Shown here one piece after another: positions 49,006 to 60,817 of a DNA stretch of 64,000 bases (positions are counted from its first letter, which is position 1; each line of letters begins with the position of its first letter). The notes below the pieces were generated by a model, which saw only the letters and a list, made by a program, of their open reading frames with translations, had not been told where the DNA came from and ran no database searches. The position numbers were made by a program, and so were the translations under genes. Where the stretch lies: contig NW_025860098.1 of assembly GCF_002878395.1 (NCBI RefSeq), positions 311,009-375,008 on the forward strand, in the 5' to 3' direction. This stretch comes from Capsicum annuum (taxonomy: Eukaryota > Streptophyta > Magnoliopsida > Solanales > Solanaceae).

Positions 49006-49203
49006 TGACAAATACAATTTTTTCAATATAGAAATCTGCAATATATAATGTCTTAATAAGACATCAAAAGGTTTTTCTTAACAACATCTTAAATGAGAAA
49101 TGCACCAGAAGTCTTAAAAAAATTATCTTAACAACACTTAGGATCAATACAAAAAAAGAGAATTATACTAATGTGTTCCTTGAGTGCTTGTTGTGGACTG
49201 ATT

Positions 49204-52150
49204 CTAACTGGATTGAGTGCTTGATGCGACTTCAGTGGTTGTAGATGATTTTTCCTTTGATCTTCTGTAACTCGGTCCTTGTAGATTTCTTTGAGTTACT
49301 ACAGCTCCACCTTTCCACCTTAGTCCATTTGGTTTGAAACCCAAGTCAATATTAGTTGGAACTGAACCAATAAGTGTTGGACTATGCAACACTCTATCAG
49401 TATTTCTAGACTATAAAAATAAAAAAATCAGTTATAGATGCACTAATACCGGTTAAATATAAATTAAACTATAGGAAACTTACCCTCTCTACCACACTGC
49501 CACTTGGTCCAAACAGCACACTAAAACAAACTTCTTTTGCCCTGGACTTTTCTACTTAAGATTTGCAGAACCTCTCAAAGTTGTACTAGTCTTTCTCTTT
49601 TGGGCACCAACACTACTATTAGAAAATTGAGTTGTAGATTGTGTAGCATTATCACCTACTGCTAAAGTGGTAGTGGGCATCTCAATAGCTGCAAGCCTTA
49701 TATCAGCTGTTGAGGCACTTGTATGCCACACACCACAAACTGATGCAACATTTGCAGGTCTTCCTGTAGCTCTTTGTGCACTGCGACCATTTACAGGCCT
49801 TTCGGCACCTCTTACTGCAGTGTGAGCATTTGCAGGACTTTCTGTAGGCCTTCTGTAGATTGACTTTGTATGTGCAGTCATCTATTCATCTGTTGAAGCA
49901 TTTATATCTCTCTGAGTAGCAACAACAACAACTGCAGCACTAGTGTTGTCTTGCACACTTGGTTCACTACCACAGCTATTACTGAAATCTTTTTTCTACA
50001 AAAAAAATAAGTAAAGATCAAAAACACATTCAAAAAAAGTAAAATTCATCAAAAAGAAAAGATTTAGCAAACCAAACTTGGACATACTTTCTTGTTGTGT
50101 CCAATACACTTGCACATAGAACATATCATTTTTCTTCCCTTTCTCGTAGCCTTTCCAAACTTCTTCATAACAGGTTCATCCTTAGCCTTCCTGCTATTTT
50201 TACCTAGCCTTCCTGGCATGGGCGTAATCTCAGGTGGCTCAATTGGTAGTCTTGTGCTTCTTAGCCGGACCTTAATATTTTTCATTGGTTGAATATACTT
50301 ATCATATTCCTTCAGGTATGTTTCCCTTTGATACCGATGATCAAAAAATGACTCCACATTCCATACGTTGTAATACATTGCACTAATTGTGTGTGCATAA
50401 GGAATTCCCTTTAGTTGCCATGACCTACAACTACATTGCTTACTTTTCACATTAACAACATGTGTATAAGGTGTATCACCATTTTTAAAGCCTATATCAC
50501 AATAAACCTCACCTCATACTTGGCTGCATATTTTCCATTCTCCTTGCATAGCCATTGGTGATACATCACTGATCCATTTTTCTGAAAAATCTCTCATTTG
50601 AGTAATCCTTTCCATGACTTTGAATCTTATTTCCTCCAACATAGTGATAATTATTTTTAACATAGCAGCTAAAATTCAACTATTGAAAGTCTCACACATG
50701 TTGTTCTCAACCACATCAAACCTTCTATGTTCCTTAAAAAAGGCCCTACACCATTCCTCTTTGTTGCACTTGATCAAATCTTCCACAATTCCAAAACCCA
50801 ACTCACTCATATTATTAAGTTTTTGTTGCAAATACACTTCAAATGGGGCCCTTGCAACTTTCCAAAATTTCTTTCTCCTTTTCTCACCACACTAAACCTA
50901 CTTCCAGTTGGCCCATATATGTTTAGCATACTATCTATGCTCAGCATTTGGTAGTATATTAGTAAGTGCCAAATGAAGACCCTATCAAAACATGTGAAAT
51001 AGTAGTTAAACATTACTGACATTATTGCAGCAAACTTAAAAATAAATAACTGAAAAATATAAAACTTCATACCTTTTGCATATCATACATTACTGTCAAG
51101 CATTCACCCAAATTTTTGTCAAGTTCCAAATCATGGTTATGCCCCACAGAAACCAAGACCATGTTTCCTTGGTTTCTTTATCAACCACAACCCATGCTAC
51201 AAGGTACATTTGATTATTTCCATATTTTGAAATACAAGAAAACAAGATACCTTTACATAAACCCTTGAGAAAAGTACCATCTAAACAAATTATTCTTCTA
51301 CAGACCTCTTTCTATCCACTCTTTAAGGCCCCAAGACAAATGTAAATGCCCATAAACACCTCTTTTCCTGGAATTACATTCTTAGATGTCCTAATAGATA
51401 TAGTGGTATCAGGATTGGTGGTCCTAAACTATTCAACATAATCATAAAACCTAGCAAAATCTTCAACAAAATCACCAAAATATTCATTCATAATTCATAT
51501 TTTTGCTTTTCTACAGGTTGTTTTACTCACATACAACCCATAGTCTTTTCTTAAAAGTGCTTGATTCTGATGTAAGTTTATTGATGGATCACTCATTATC
51601 CTATCTTTGTAATTCTTACTAATCCAAAAAGGGTTAAACATCTTATTTCTTGTCCTTTTAGAAATCTTGTGTACAGGAAAATAAGTTTTCACAATAAAAT
51701 TTCCTGTGTTATCAACACTTCCAAGAATAACCCAAGGACAACCCTTATGCTTACACTTTGCCCATACCCTTTCCTTCTGATTAGGTTTCAACTTAAGTTT
51801 CACACCTTTTTGAATAGTGTAACTCTATAGTGCCTCTCTAAACTCAACAACATTTAGAAAAACCATATACAACTGAGCATACCTTCTTTGCAGTTTTATC
51901 AAAGTAGATTTTTCTAGATGAAGTTCTATGTAGTAGATCTACCACTTCATCATCATCAATAGGATCTCCTCCATCTTCAACACTAATTTGACTACCCGAA
52001 TCTAAACTATCAAAATAAGGGTCATCACCACCAAGTTTACCTTCATATCTAACCCCCTTGTTCTTATAAATATCCTCAAAACCAGCATCTATACCTACCG
52101 GTCTAGATGGTATCTCCTCTAGATTAACCCAAACAACTTTTCTTTTTCTT
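49204..52150 (-). pseudogene. MULE transposase (mudrA-like)
   Basis: Reading leftward: an acidic N-terminal region (52040-51940), then the MuDR N-terminal DNA-binding domain (51803-51495: KCKHKGCPWVILGS, ISKNYKDRIMSDP, LRKDYGLYVSK). Next is the MULE catalytic domain (51330-50650) with CLDGTFLKGLCKG, NNQMYLVAWVVV, YDMQKG, LPNAEHR, YAKHIWANWK and VENNMCETFNS. The SWIM zinc finger (50450-50395) is QCSCRSWQLKGIPYAH, with the third zinc ligand Cys replaced by Tyr. A CCHC knuckle CSMCKCIGHNKKVC lies near 50110-50070. A GT-AG intron probably lies at about 50983-51073. A Thr/Ser-rich tail reaches 49204. Both catalytic aspartates are present, but stops and frameshifts (near 50665, 50910, 51290 and 51880) inactivate the gene. 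The enzyme would cut and move the element by binding its terminal repeats in the nucleus. Confidence 0.88.
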
Positions 52151-52347
52151 GTTTTTTAATGTTAGACTTCCTAGCTATGGTGAAATCAACTGAGTATGTT
52201 TTGTGCCTTCAAAATAATCAAATATTTCAAAATTAAACATATGTGGGTTTAAAATACATGGAAATTATTTTTTAAAAACTTAATGACGTATTTGGGATTG
52301 TGCAATACGTACAACTGAGTAAACCGACAAAGGGTTTAAAAGATTGC

Positions 52348-52443
52348 TTTTTAGTGGGTTCAAGGGTCAAGATGACAAATATGTAAGTAGAAGTGTCCAA
52401 CTTACAAAACAGATTAGTACAAGTTTCCATCAAACCATTTTGC
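52348..52443 (-). repeat. MULE right terminal inverted repeat
   Basis: Inverse begins GCAAAATGGTTTGATGG. See the left repeat; the two differ at a modest number of positions. Confidence 0.92.
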
Positions 52444-54040
52444 TGAAAACTAATAAACAACACTTATTCGAAAGATGAAATTTAATAATAAAATAAACAT
52501 TCATATAAATCAAATCGTCAATACCTAAATCTAAGATAATAAGATGGACAACTTGCTATAAGTATGAAAAGCCTCTACTAAGATGAGTTTTTGGGAAAAG
52601 CCCCTATCTAGCAATATCTATTTGAGAACTAGGAATAACAAAGGAAAAATTTACATAAGTGATGACTCAAGTACTCGTATGAATAGGAGTCACCAAATCT
52701 GTGTGTTCTAAAATAGTAAAAGATCATACTAGGAGCGATTAGGATGATGAGTGTCCAAATCTATATTATACGATGATCTAGCACAAAAAAGTATGTTATC
52801 AGTACTTTAAATGCACTAAGTATGTTAGAGAAGAAAATAACTGATATGAGATGAACATGGGATATGGATCATGATAACTAGTGTAACACCAAATATTGAA
52901 CATATCCTAAAAATAGAACTAAATACAAGGTCGTGCAAGAATCTTAAATTTGAACTATAAACTGTGGATTATGGAAGTTACTAACAATTGAGATACCCTA
53001 ACGTGAGATAACTGGTGTTAAAGTTGTATTTCTCGCTGGAAGGGTCAATACATTGCCAAGGGTATGAACACCAACTGATGTAGATCTACGAAAATGATAT
53101 CCAAAATATTTAGAACCTACAATGTTTTCACAGTTTGGGGACTTAAGGTGGGCTATTAAAGGTCTCAACCTATTTGATTGATGTCCCTTTATTCGTACAT
53201 CGACTCGATGCTCTATACTGCTCCCAACTGAACAACACTGATAATTGTAAAGCTCACTAATTGTAATAATATCATAAATAAAATAAATGTAATCTTTGGA
53301 AGCATTAAAATCATGAAAACTATGGAATATAGCATCCCAAAGTGTTAAGACCCACTTAACGAGTCATGATGGCACCTACTAAACCCCGCTAGTAGGTAAG
53401 GCCAACCATAACTCTAACTAATGCAATGAGTTAATTCAGTAGGAAATTCGTAATATAGTCCAACATCAATGAGCACCGGTTAAAACATAAACAAAGTGTT
53501 CTAAATAGAAAACAATCATGATGAGATACCAATCCCACAACCTGGTAGAGCTAGTAGAAGAGTATCTAATTCCAATAATACAAACCAAAAGAGTATGAAC
53601 AAAGTTAATACATCTGTCTCAATTACAAAAGATTAAATATAAAAGATAGAGTGAATATAGGTGACTCAAACTCCATGAACTTACCCTATCTCCAAAAATC
53701 AATCACAGCACAAGCAATGGTTAACAATGACAGCTAGTACTCAGATCTTCACCAAAACGGTGCATAAGTCTAGTATGAGTACCAAAAATAATGGGTACTC
53801 AGTAGGCATCATCGATTAATTGAGCTAAATCATAATATAAGAACCATATAGTAAAATATAACTTAAATAAGTCAAGGTACATAATCAAATCTGAATCATC
53901 TCCATCATCACTGGACATAATTTGTAAATAAACCAAAATCATCTCCTCCATCATTAGCCTTCATAACATTGACCAACATTATTTATAATACAATATTTCA
54001 ACATGGAATATATAGTCATAAATTTTGAATTTGAATCGGG

Positions 54041-54220
54041 AATAAGTATAATCAAGACTCGGTATCAAACCGATCATAAATATCAACAAGACTCGGAATT
54101 GAATCATCCATAAATACCAACAAGACTCGAAATTAAACCGGTCCTAAATATCAATAAAACTCAGAATTGAACCAGTCATAAATATCAACAAGACTTGGAA
54201 CTGAACAAGGCATAAATATC
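54041..54220. repeat. 34-bp tandem array, right copy
   Basis: About 5.3 copies of the unit described at 45939. Units differ by one to several substitutions. Confidence 0.85.
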
Positions 54221-55282
54221 ATATCTATCACCATAATAACATCATCAATAACATAAATAACAACATAATTAATCCTCAAATTCATCCGCATAATGACTTA
54301 GTGTCAACATTACTCTTTATTGCCTTAATAAGCCTTTTCAAGAGTCCAATAAACATAAAGGCTCACCATAACTAGCATGTCATAGACTAACGTGGGTCAA
54401 AAGTTCACTTCTACTCCTCGAGTTTATTTTAAGCGAGCTCTACCTGAACTAGGCTTAAGGTATCTAATTCTTTGTTAGATGTCAAACAAGCATTAATTTA
54501 CCCTAATATAAGGAATTCCCCTAAAACATGAGTAACTAGGTCAATAATGCCTAATTAGAGTACTTAAGTCATTCTCATGCTAAGCATGAGGGATGAATTC
54601 CGATTCCTCTAAGTACAAGGGAACAAGTTAAAGGGTTCAAGCTTATGGTATCAAAAAAAAAAACTAAATACTTCAACTAACCCAAAGTTTTACGATTAAT
54701 AAAACCAACACCTAAAACCCATCCCAATCCAACACAATATCATAAATATACTATGAAGTAGCTCAATCTAACAAGGGTTAAACTAACTTACCTCAACTCC
54801 AAAGAAAGCTCAACAATCCATTTAACCTTTTCTTTTCCCTTTTGAGAAGATTTTTGAGATAGCATGCTATCATAAACACATTCTTGTCATCAATACAAGA
54901 ATATTGATACACAAATTGCTACATTATGCTTCGGGTCCAATAATCATGCCAAAACACCATGTGAGTCCCATTCACAAAAATGTATTTTTGAGGCAAACCA
55001 AACATGATATCAAGCACATGAAATCAAAATCCTAAAAAATGGGTAAAAATAAGAAAACTTTGGGATAAATCAAGCCCTAAGTGATTTAGGGCTTCGATCA
55101 AATTTTCAAGAATTTTAAGCATGAATTTAAAGGAATCCTACCTTAAAATCGAAGATATTTGTGAAAATATATGTTAATCGAGCTCCCAAGTCATCCAAGA
55201 CTTAATTTAAAGTTATCAAACTCTTTTAGGGTTTTGCTTATAAGGGAAATAGTAGAAATGAATAATTTCATGACATTGGGGT

Positions 55283-55291
55283 CTATTTATA
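55283..55291 (-). promoter_or_regulatory. TATA box in E3 LTR
   Basis: Sense strand reads TATAAATAG, about 670 bp from the sense LTR start. Confidence 0.6.
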
Positions 55292-55304
55292 TGCATATCA
55301 GGTT

Positions 55305-55440
55305 TTCGGGTGTTGCAATCGCACATGGTAGGTTGCGATCACATATTTGGATGCAGGAGAAGGTGGTGCGATTACAAAAATCCCTTTGTGTAATCGCATT
55401 ACCTTTCTGGTTGAGGTGCAACACTCTTTTTGTGCAATCA
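55305..55440 (-). promoter_or_regulatory. U3 hairpin block in E3 LTR
   Basis: Words of the type TTGCAATCGCA and its inverse recur. A perfect 10-bp stem, TGCGATTACA 55367-55376 with TGTAATCGCA 55389-55398, has a 12-nt loop. The block lies just upstream of the TATA box in the sense direction. Confidence 0.6.
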
Positions 55441-55957
55441 AGCTACATTTATACAGGAAGCTGAAACTTAGAAAATTTCAATATTTTCGCTAAGGCCTCG
55501 GGAGTCATTCAGAATCCAAAATACGCAAATAAACTATGTAATTACACTAAATTTTAAATTTTGGATGTAATGGCAAACTTAAATTTTTTATCCGAGATCG
55601 TATCAACCAAATGTGAGTACTACACCCAAATTTCCAATTTTCCAAATTTCCGATAAATATGCTCGAAATGAACTCAGATGCATTAGAACCCGAACCAAAG
55701 GTCTACCTAGCTTAAAATCATTATTATGGTGCTGCTGGAGCATTCAAGATTTGCATATGAGAATATTCAACTAATTTTTTTGCCCAGTGTCCATTTAGAA
55801 CTAGTGAAGACTTCTAAATAGGGAATTGAATCTAAAATCTGAAATAACTGCCCGATAACCAAACTATTAATTCTAAAAAGTCATAAATGACTTAGTATTG
55901 ATATGGAAAAGCTATAACATCAAGAAAAAGATGAAATATAGAATATTATAATATACA

Positions 55958-55975
55958 CTACTAAACTTTCATCCC
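55958..55975 (-). other. Polypurine tract of E3
   Basis: Sense strand GGGGATGAAAGTTTAGTAG ends at the LTR start TGTATATT. It is less purine-pure than the other tracts. Confidence 0.5.
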
Positions 55976-55984
55976 CAAAAGTGA

Positions 55985-57460
55985 AAGATAAAAATATAAC
56001 TGAAGTCTTGAACAATTGAGGATACTGGGACTACATACCCCTCTTGATTTTCCAAGTGGCCTCGTCCATTGGGCAGACTGCCTAACATCACTGCCAAAAT
56101 AAGCATAGGATCCTCAACAAAGGTCAAATGCTTATACAACTAGACAGAGTCCCATCTAAGTACATGAGAAGGATCGGGAATATATCGCTGCAACATAGAG
56201 ACATGGAAAACTAGATGAACAACAGCAAAATCTAACGGTAAAGCCAACTCATAGGCTACCTCACTAACTGTAAAGAAAATATAAAAGGATACATCATATC
56301 TTAAATTGAGCTTACCTTTCCTCCCAAACCTTATCACCCCCTTTATGGGCAATTCACAGGGGAATACACGATCATTAAGTCCAAAAATTAGGGCACAAAG
56401 CCTATGGTCTACAAAGGCCTTCTCCCTACGCTAAGCCGCTCTTAACCTATCCTTAATCACCCTGAATCTATCCAAAGACTCCTGAACTATATCTTTACCA
56501 TGAGGCCTAACTTTAAAAGTCTAAAACCATCAGTCAGAGTATGACATTTCCTACCATACAAAGCCTTAAAAGGTGCCATCTCGATACTCAAATGATAGTT
56601 GTTGTTATAAGCAAACTCTGCCAAAGACAAGTGTAGTTCTCACTGGAATCCAAAGTCCATAACACAGGATCAGAGCATGTCCTTAAGAACCTTAATAGTC
56701 CACTTGCACTGAAAATCGGTATGTGGAAGAATGGTTGTTCTTAAATCTACTTACATACCCAACTCCTCCCGAAAGGCTCTCAAAAACCTCAAAGTTAACA
56801 CAAAACCAAGCTCTAAAATGATAGAAATACGCAAACAATGCAAATGGACTATCTCTAGAACATAGATATGGGCTAATCTTTTTGTACTGAAGGTTATTTG
56901 AATAGGAAAGAAATGTGATGACTTGGTCAAATGATCCACAAATACCCATATACCATCTAAACCACGATAAGAGCAAGGTAAACCACCAATAAAACCTATG
57001 GTAATCCTTTTCCATTCCTACTCGAGAATGGGAAACCTCTTAGTCAAACTACCTGGTCGCTAATGCTCGTCCTTTACCTGCTGAAAATAAAGGCGATGAG
57101 ATACATAGTGTACCTCATCTATACCACTCCACCAATTGTGCTATCTCAAATCTCTATACACCTTAGCTCTACCAGGGTGAATAGAATACCTAGAGACGTA
57201 AGGCTCATGAAACATCAACTTAATTAAGTCATCAAGTTGGGGAACACGAATACATCCATCAAAACTCAAAATACCCTCAGAATCAATTGTATGCCTTTTG
57301 AATTCACCACTCAACACCTGATCATGAGGGATGAAAAACTTATTATCCTCATATAAACGATCACAAATTTGCTCAAATAGTAAGGACCTCATCTCCACAC
57401 TAGCCCAAAGCCTCCTAGGATCCAAAATATCTAGGCAAACCATCAGGTTAGCTAAATACG
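55985..57460 (-). pseudogene. E3 pol: integrase
   Basis: Zinc-binding part at 57141-57443: SEGILSFDGCIRVPQLDDL, HEPYVSRYSIHPGRAKVYRD. Core at 56692-56939: DHLTKSSHFFPIQITFSTKR. Then [18 protein letters not shown] and ALYGRKCHT near 56550-56620. C-terminal domain at 56140-56352: LPIKGVIRFGRKGKLNLRY, VAYELALPLDFAVVHLVFHVSML, IPDPSHV. The end DEATWKIKRGM reaches about 56020. A few frameshifts and stops break it. Confidence 0.85.
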
Positions 57461-59390
57461 AAATGTCTTATGCTAAAACCTCTAAGAATCTTAAATACAC
57501 GTCGAGCTACCCATACTGCATGCCTTTTGACATAAGGCATTTGCAACCATATTTTTCTTGCTTGGATAATATAAAATGGACATATTGTAGTCCTTAAGCA
57601 ACTCCATTTGTCTACACTGACGAGCATTAAGCTCTCTCTAGGTCATAAGATGCTGAACGCTATAATGATTGGTAAAGATCTCACAATGCATACCATACAA
57701 ATAATGCCTCTAAATATTATGCCTAATGACTACTGCCACCAACTCTAAATTATGAGTGGGTTAGTTGAACTCATGAACCTTAACATACATAGAAGAATTA
57801 GTAATAACATGACCCATCTACATTAATACACAAACTAGACCAATACCAAAGCATCATAAAACAAGGTGAACCGCTCAACCTCAGCAAGAAGAGCTGAAGT
57901 AGGATATGAAGTAAGAAAGTCCTTGAGCTTTCAAAAGCTCGATTCACATTCCTTGGACCATTGGAAAGGAACCTCTTTTTGAGTTAATCAGGTCATATGG
58001 TCTGAAATAGTAGCAAAAACCTCAACAACATATCTATAGTAACCGGCGAACCAATGATGCTACAAACCTTAGTCGCAATCTAGGTGGGTCTACTATAATA
58101 CCTTCCTAGACACCACATGTCCAAGAAATGACATTGACTCAAGCAAAAACTCATACTTGGAGAACTTGGCAAAAAGCAAATGATCTCTGAAAGTCTGGAG
58201 CACGATCCTCAAATGTTGCATATTCTTCTCGCTACTACTCGAATACACAAGGATGTCATTAATGAACACAATAACAAAAGAGTCCAAATAAGTCATGAAT
58301 CTGTGGTTCATCAAATCTATCTATGGAACTGGGTCATTTTTCAACCCAAAAGACATTACTAAGAAATCATAATGTCCATAATAGTCCCTAAAACCTGTGT
58401 TTGGGACATTCTCAGCCCAAATCCAAAACTGATTGTAACTAGAATACAAATTAATTTTAGAAAACACAGCACACCCAGAAACTGGTCAATAAAGTCATCA
58501 ATATGAGGCATAGGATAATGATTCTTCACCATCACCTTATTAAGCTGCCTATAATCAATGAACATACATATGGAACCATTTTTTTTCATAAACAATATTG
58601 GATCTCTCGGTGGGGTGGCACTCACTCTAATAAAACCCTTACCAAGAAGATTCTAAAGCTGAGAATTCAGCCTTTTAATCTTGGTAGTAGGCATATGGTT
58701 AGGTTCCATATAAATAGGTCAGGTTCGAGGCTCGATATCAATAGAAAACTCAATTTTATGGATAGGAGGAATACTAGACAGGTTAGTATAAAACACATTA
58801 GAAAACTTACAAATAACAAGAATAGGGTCAAATGATGGACTCTCCATACTATTATAACAAATATAAGCAGGATAAGACTCGTAACCCCTTAAAATAAGTC
58901 CACTAGCACACATATAAGAGATAATCCCCATCGGCTTATTTCTAACAACTCTTTGTCACATGACTGGGGATATACCGAGCATGGCTAAGGTAACGGTCTT
59001 TGTAATGAAGTCCATGACCACATAATAGTGGGATAACTGGTCCATGCCAAAAATTATATCAAAATTCACAATACTAAAAATAATAAGATTAACATAAGTA
59101 TCAACATCACTTTTGGTCATAATACACAATCTGATTACTCAATCCACCACTAAAAAATCACCCAAGGGAGTAGGTAATCACAATGGCATAGATAATAAAT
59201 TCAATCGTGGTGCATAATAAGAAAAAGTACAAGAATAAGTGGATCATGGATAAAATAAAGCAAGGGCCAATGGTGGCGCACTTAAGTCTCTTCTATAAGA
59301 ACAATATTCGAAGTCTCAGCCTCAAGTTGAGTAGGTTCTGTTTATGACTAACCCCACCCACTACCTATCAGGGCACCTGACTGACCTTTT
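57461..59390 (-). pseudogene. E3 pol: protease, RT, RNase H
   Basis: Protease C-part is near 59150-58990 (IVNFDIIFGMDQL). The linker at 58719-58931 contains SSIPPIHKIEFSIDIEP. RT fingers and palm are at 58359-58690: LLGKGFIRVSATPPRDPILF, KKNGSICMFIDYRQLNKV, MPHIDDFIDQF. The palm motif at 58093-58314 is [13 protein letters not shown]: the usual FIDD is FIND, so the first catalytic aspartate is lost. [23 protein letters not shown] and FLGHVVS follow. RNase H at 57500-57990 is partly recognisable. Few stops interrupt 58360-59150. Confidence 0.85.
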
Positions 59391-60800
59391 GTCTTGCTTA
59401 TTGAGAACCTCCTTGGGTACCCTGGGAACCACACCTGCAACAATAAGAACTACCTCTAGTTGAGCTATGAATTGCTCTAATTGGGGAAGCACCCTGTGAT
59501 GAAATGACAATCAACCCACGACTAGGGCATTCACGTACAAAATAATCAAAAGACCAATATACATAACATACCCTCTGGGATGAACCAAAACTAACACATA
59601 CAGTTGACCAGTAATAGACACCAAAACTAGAATAAATTAAAGACACACCTCTCAAAGACTGACCATTACCCCAACTAGGGTAATAACTATCACTAGAATA
59701 ACCTCCATAAATGTTCTAAAGAGCTACATAAACTAATCGACTGAGATGACTCTGAGGCTGATAGGATGGATGCAGAGAATACCCATCATGAAAACTACTA
59801 CCTCTAAAGTAGGGAATACTATGGCTAACACAAAAGCTACCCTGAAGTCTAGTGCTCTTATTATTAACCTCTTAGGCCTCACAGTATATCTCCACCTTAA
59901 TGCTAGCATGATCCAAAACCTTAAAAAAGACCTACCCACAACGACAAAAACTCTTAGTAGACATTAAATGGGGAGTCTCAAGCCCCTAACAAAATAATAA
60001 ATCCTCTCATACTCAGTGTCCATAATAGAAGTAGCATACCTATTTAATTTGTGAAATAAGCCTCATACTATACAAATTTCATGGAGCCCTACTCAAACAT
60101 TGAGAACTGTCCCCTTAAATGATTAAGGCATATACTTTTACTAAAATATCTCAAAGAATTGAGTCGAAGTAAAAGTGGAAGATTTAACTGTCCTAGAATC
60201 CATATAACCTTCTCACAAACAATGATCTGACAAGTCTAACTAAAATATAGGGGACTCAACACTATGAGTCTCAAGAAGGCCTAAACAATGAAGCCTATCC
60301 TCACAAGTAGACAAAAACACATATGAATCATTACTTAGAGCACCAGAATACCTAAGCGGAGCCAATATAAAGAATCCCCCAATATTTTCTATTTCTCAAA
60401 ATAAATAGCAGGTTGGGTAACAATTGAATAAGTAACTACTTATTAAGCAATAATGTGTGCAAGCGAAACCTCAACTCTAGGTGCCACAACTACAGGCTGA
60501 GTCTCTACCTTAGTAACACTCTAATCAGTAGACTGTGAATCATAAGATGACATACCACAAACTATCCCTAAAATCTTAATCAATCCATCTCTGAGCAATG
60601 AAGAGGGAACAAACCGTAATGGGGCCTAGGTTGGTCCCTAGCCTACCGCTGCCTATGGGAGGTGGCCTATCCTGACCCCTTGTTGGGAAAACATCATGAG
60701 ACTTTCAATAACCTCAATTTCATCCACAAATAGAAGTAGGATCCCAAGGCTCAATCTTAGGACCCTCTTTTCATGCAGTGGTAGCACATGTCCTGGTCAT
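59391..60800 (-). pseudogene. E3 gag
   Basis: ATG at 60800-60798 gives MTRTCATTA, close to the MVRTRAT start of a second Tekay gag type (unlike the MPPRR type of G, H and R). A zinc-knuckle remnant CYVYWSFDYFVRECPSRG is at 59398-59655, with one cysteine and the histidine replaced. The middle of gag (59700-60700) is strongly decayed. Confidence 0.7.
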
Positions 60801-60817
60801 ATATGAAAGAGTAAATT

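Larger units (their letters stand above)
48240..52443. mobile_element. Mutator-like DNA transposon (MULE) with two genes
   Basis: 4204 bp with terminal inverted repeats of about 97 bp (48240-48338 and 52348-52443) and a perfect 9-bp target duplication. A transposase gene runs leftward (about 52150 to 49204) and a GRF-type zinc-finger ORF runs rightward (48655-49005), so each gene starts near one terminal repeat and they converge. Both are broken. Its absence from the left duplicate shows it inserted after the duplication. Confidence 0.93.
47161..53342 (-). repeat. E1 LTR piece, right duplicate, split by MULE
   Basis: Two parts, 47161-48239 and 52453-53342, align end to end with 41741-43399. 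No gene apart from the MULE cargo. Confidence 0.75.
46970..55035. repeat. Tandem segmental duplication, right unit
   Basis: Second copy of the gag - E1 LTR - E3 LTR segment, interrupted by the MULE at 48240-52443. It keeps about 350 bp (47340-47710) that the left unit lost. Past 55035 the E3 LTR continues normally, showing that this is the original right end. Confidence 0.85.
53343..55957 (-). repeat. 3' LTR of E3
   Basis: Plus-strand reading starts TGTTAAGACCC and ends near ATATACA at 55957; about 2.6 kb. It contains a 34-bp array, a TATA box and a hairpin block. Its left part is duplicated at 43400-46969. Confidence 0.8.
53343..60817 (-). mobile_element. Ty3 element E3 (3' LTR, pol, gag)
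   Basis: Minus-strand element with its 3' LTR at 53343-55957, polypurine tract at 55958-55975, pol at 55985-59390 and gag at 59390-60800. Seventeen bases of leader remain before E4 begins at 60818. The 5' LTR is absent from the window's left side of E4 and may lie beyond the window or be lost. Pol is the best preserved of all retroelements here, with long open stretches. Confidence 0.85.
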
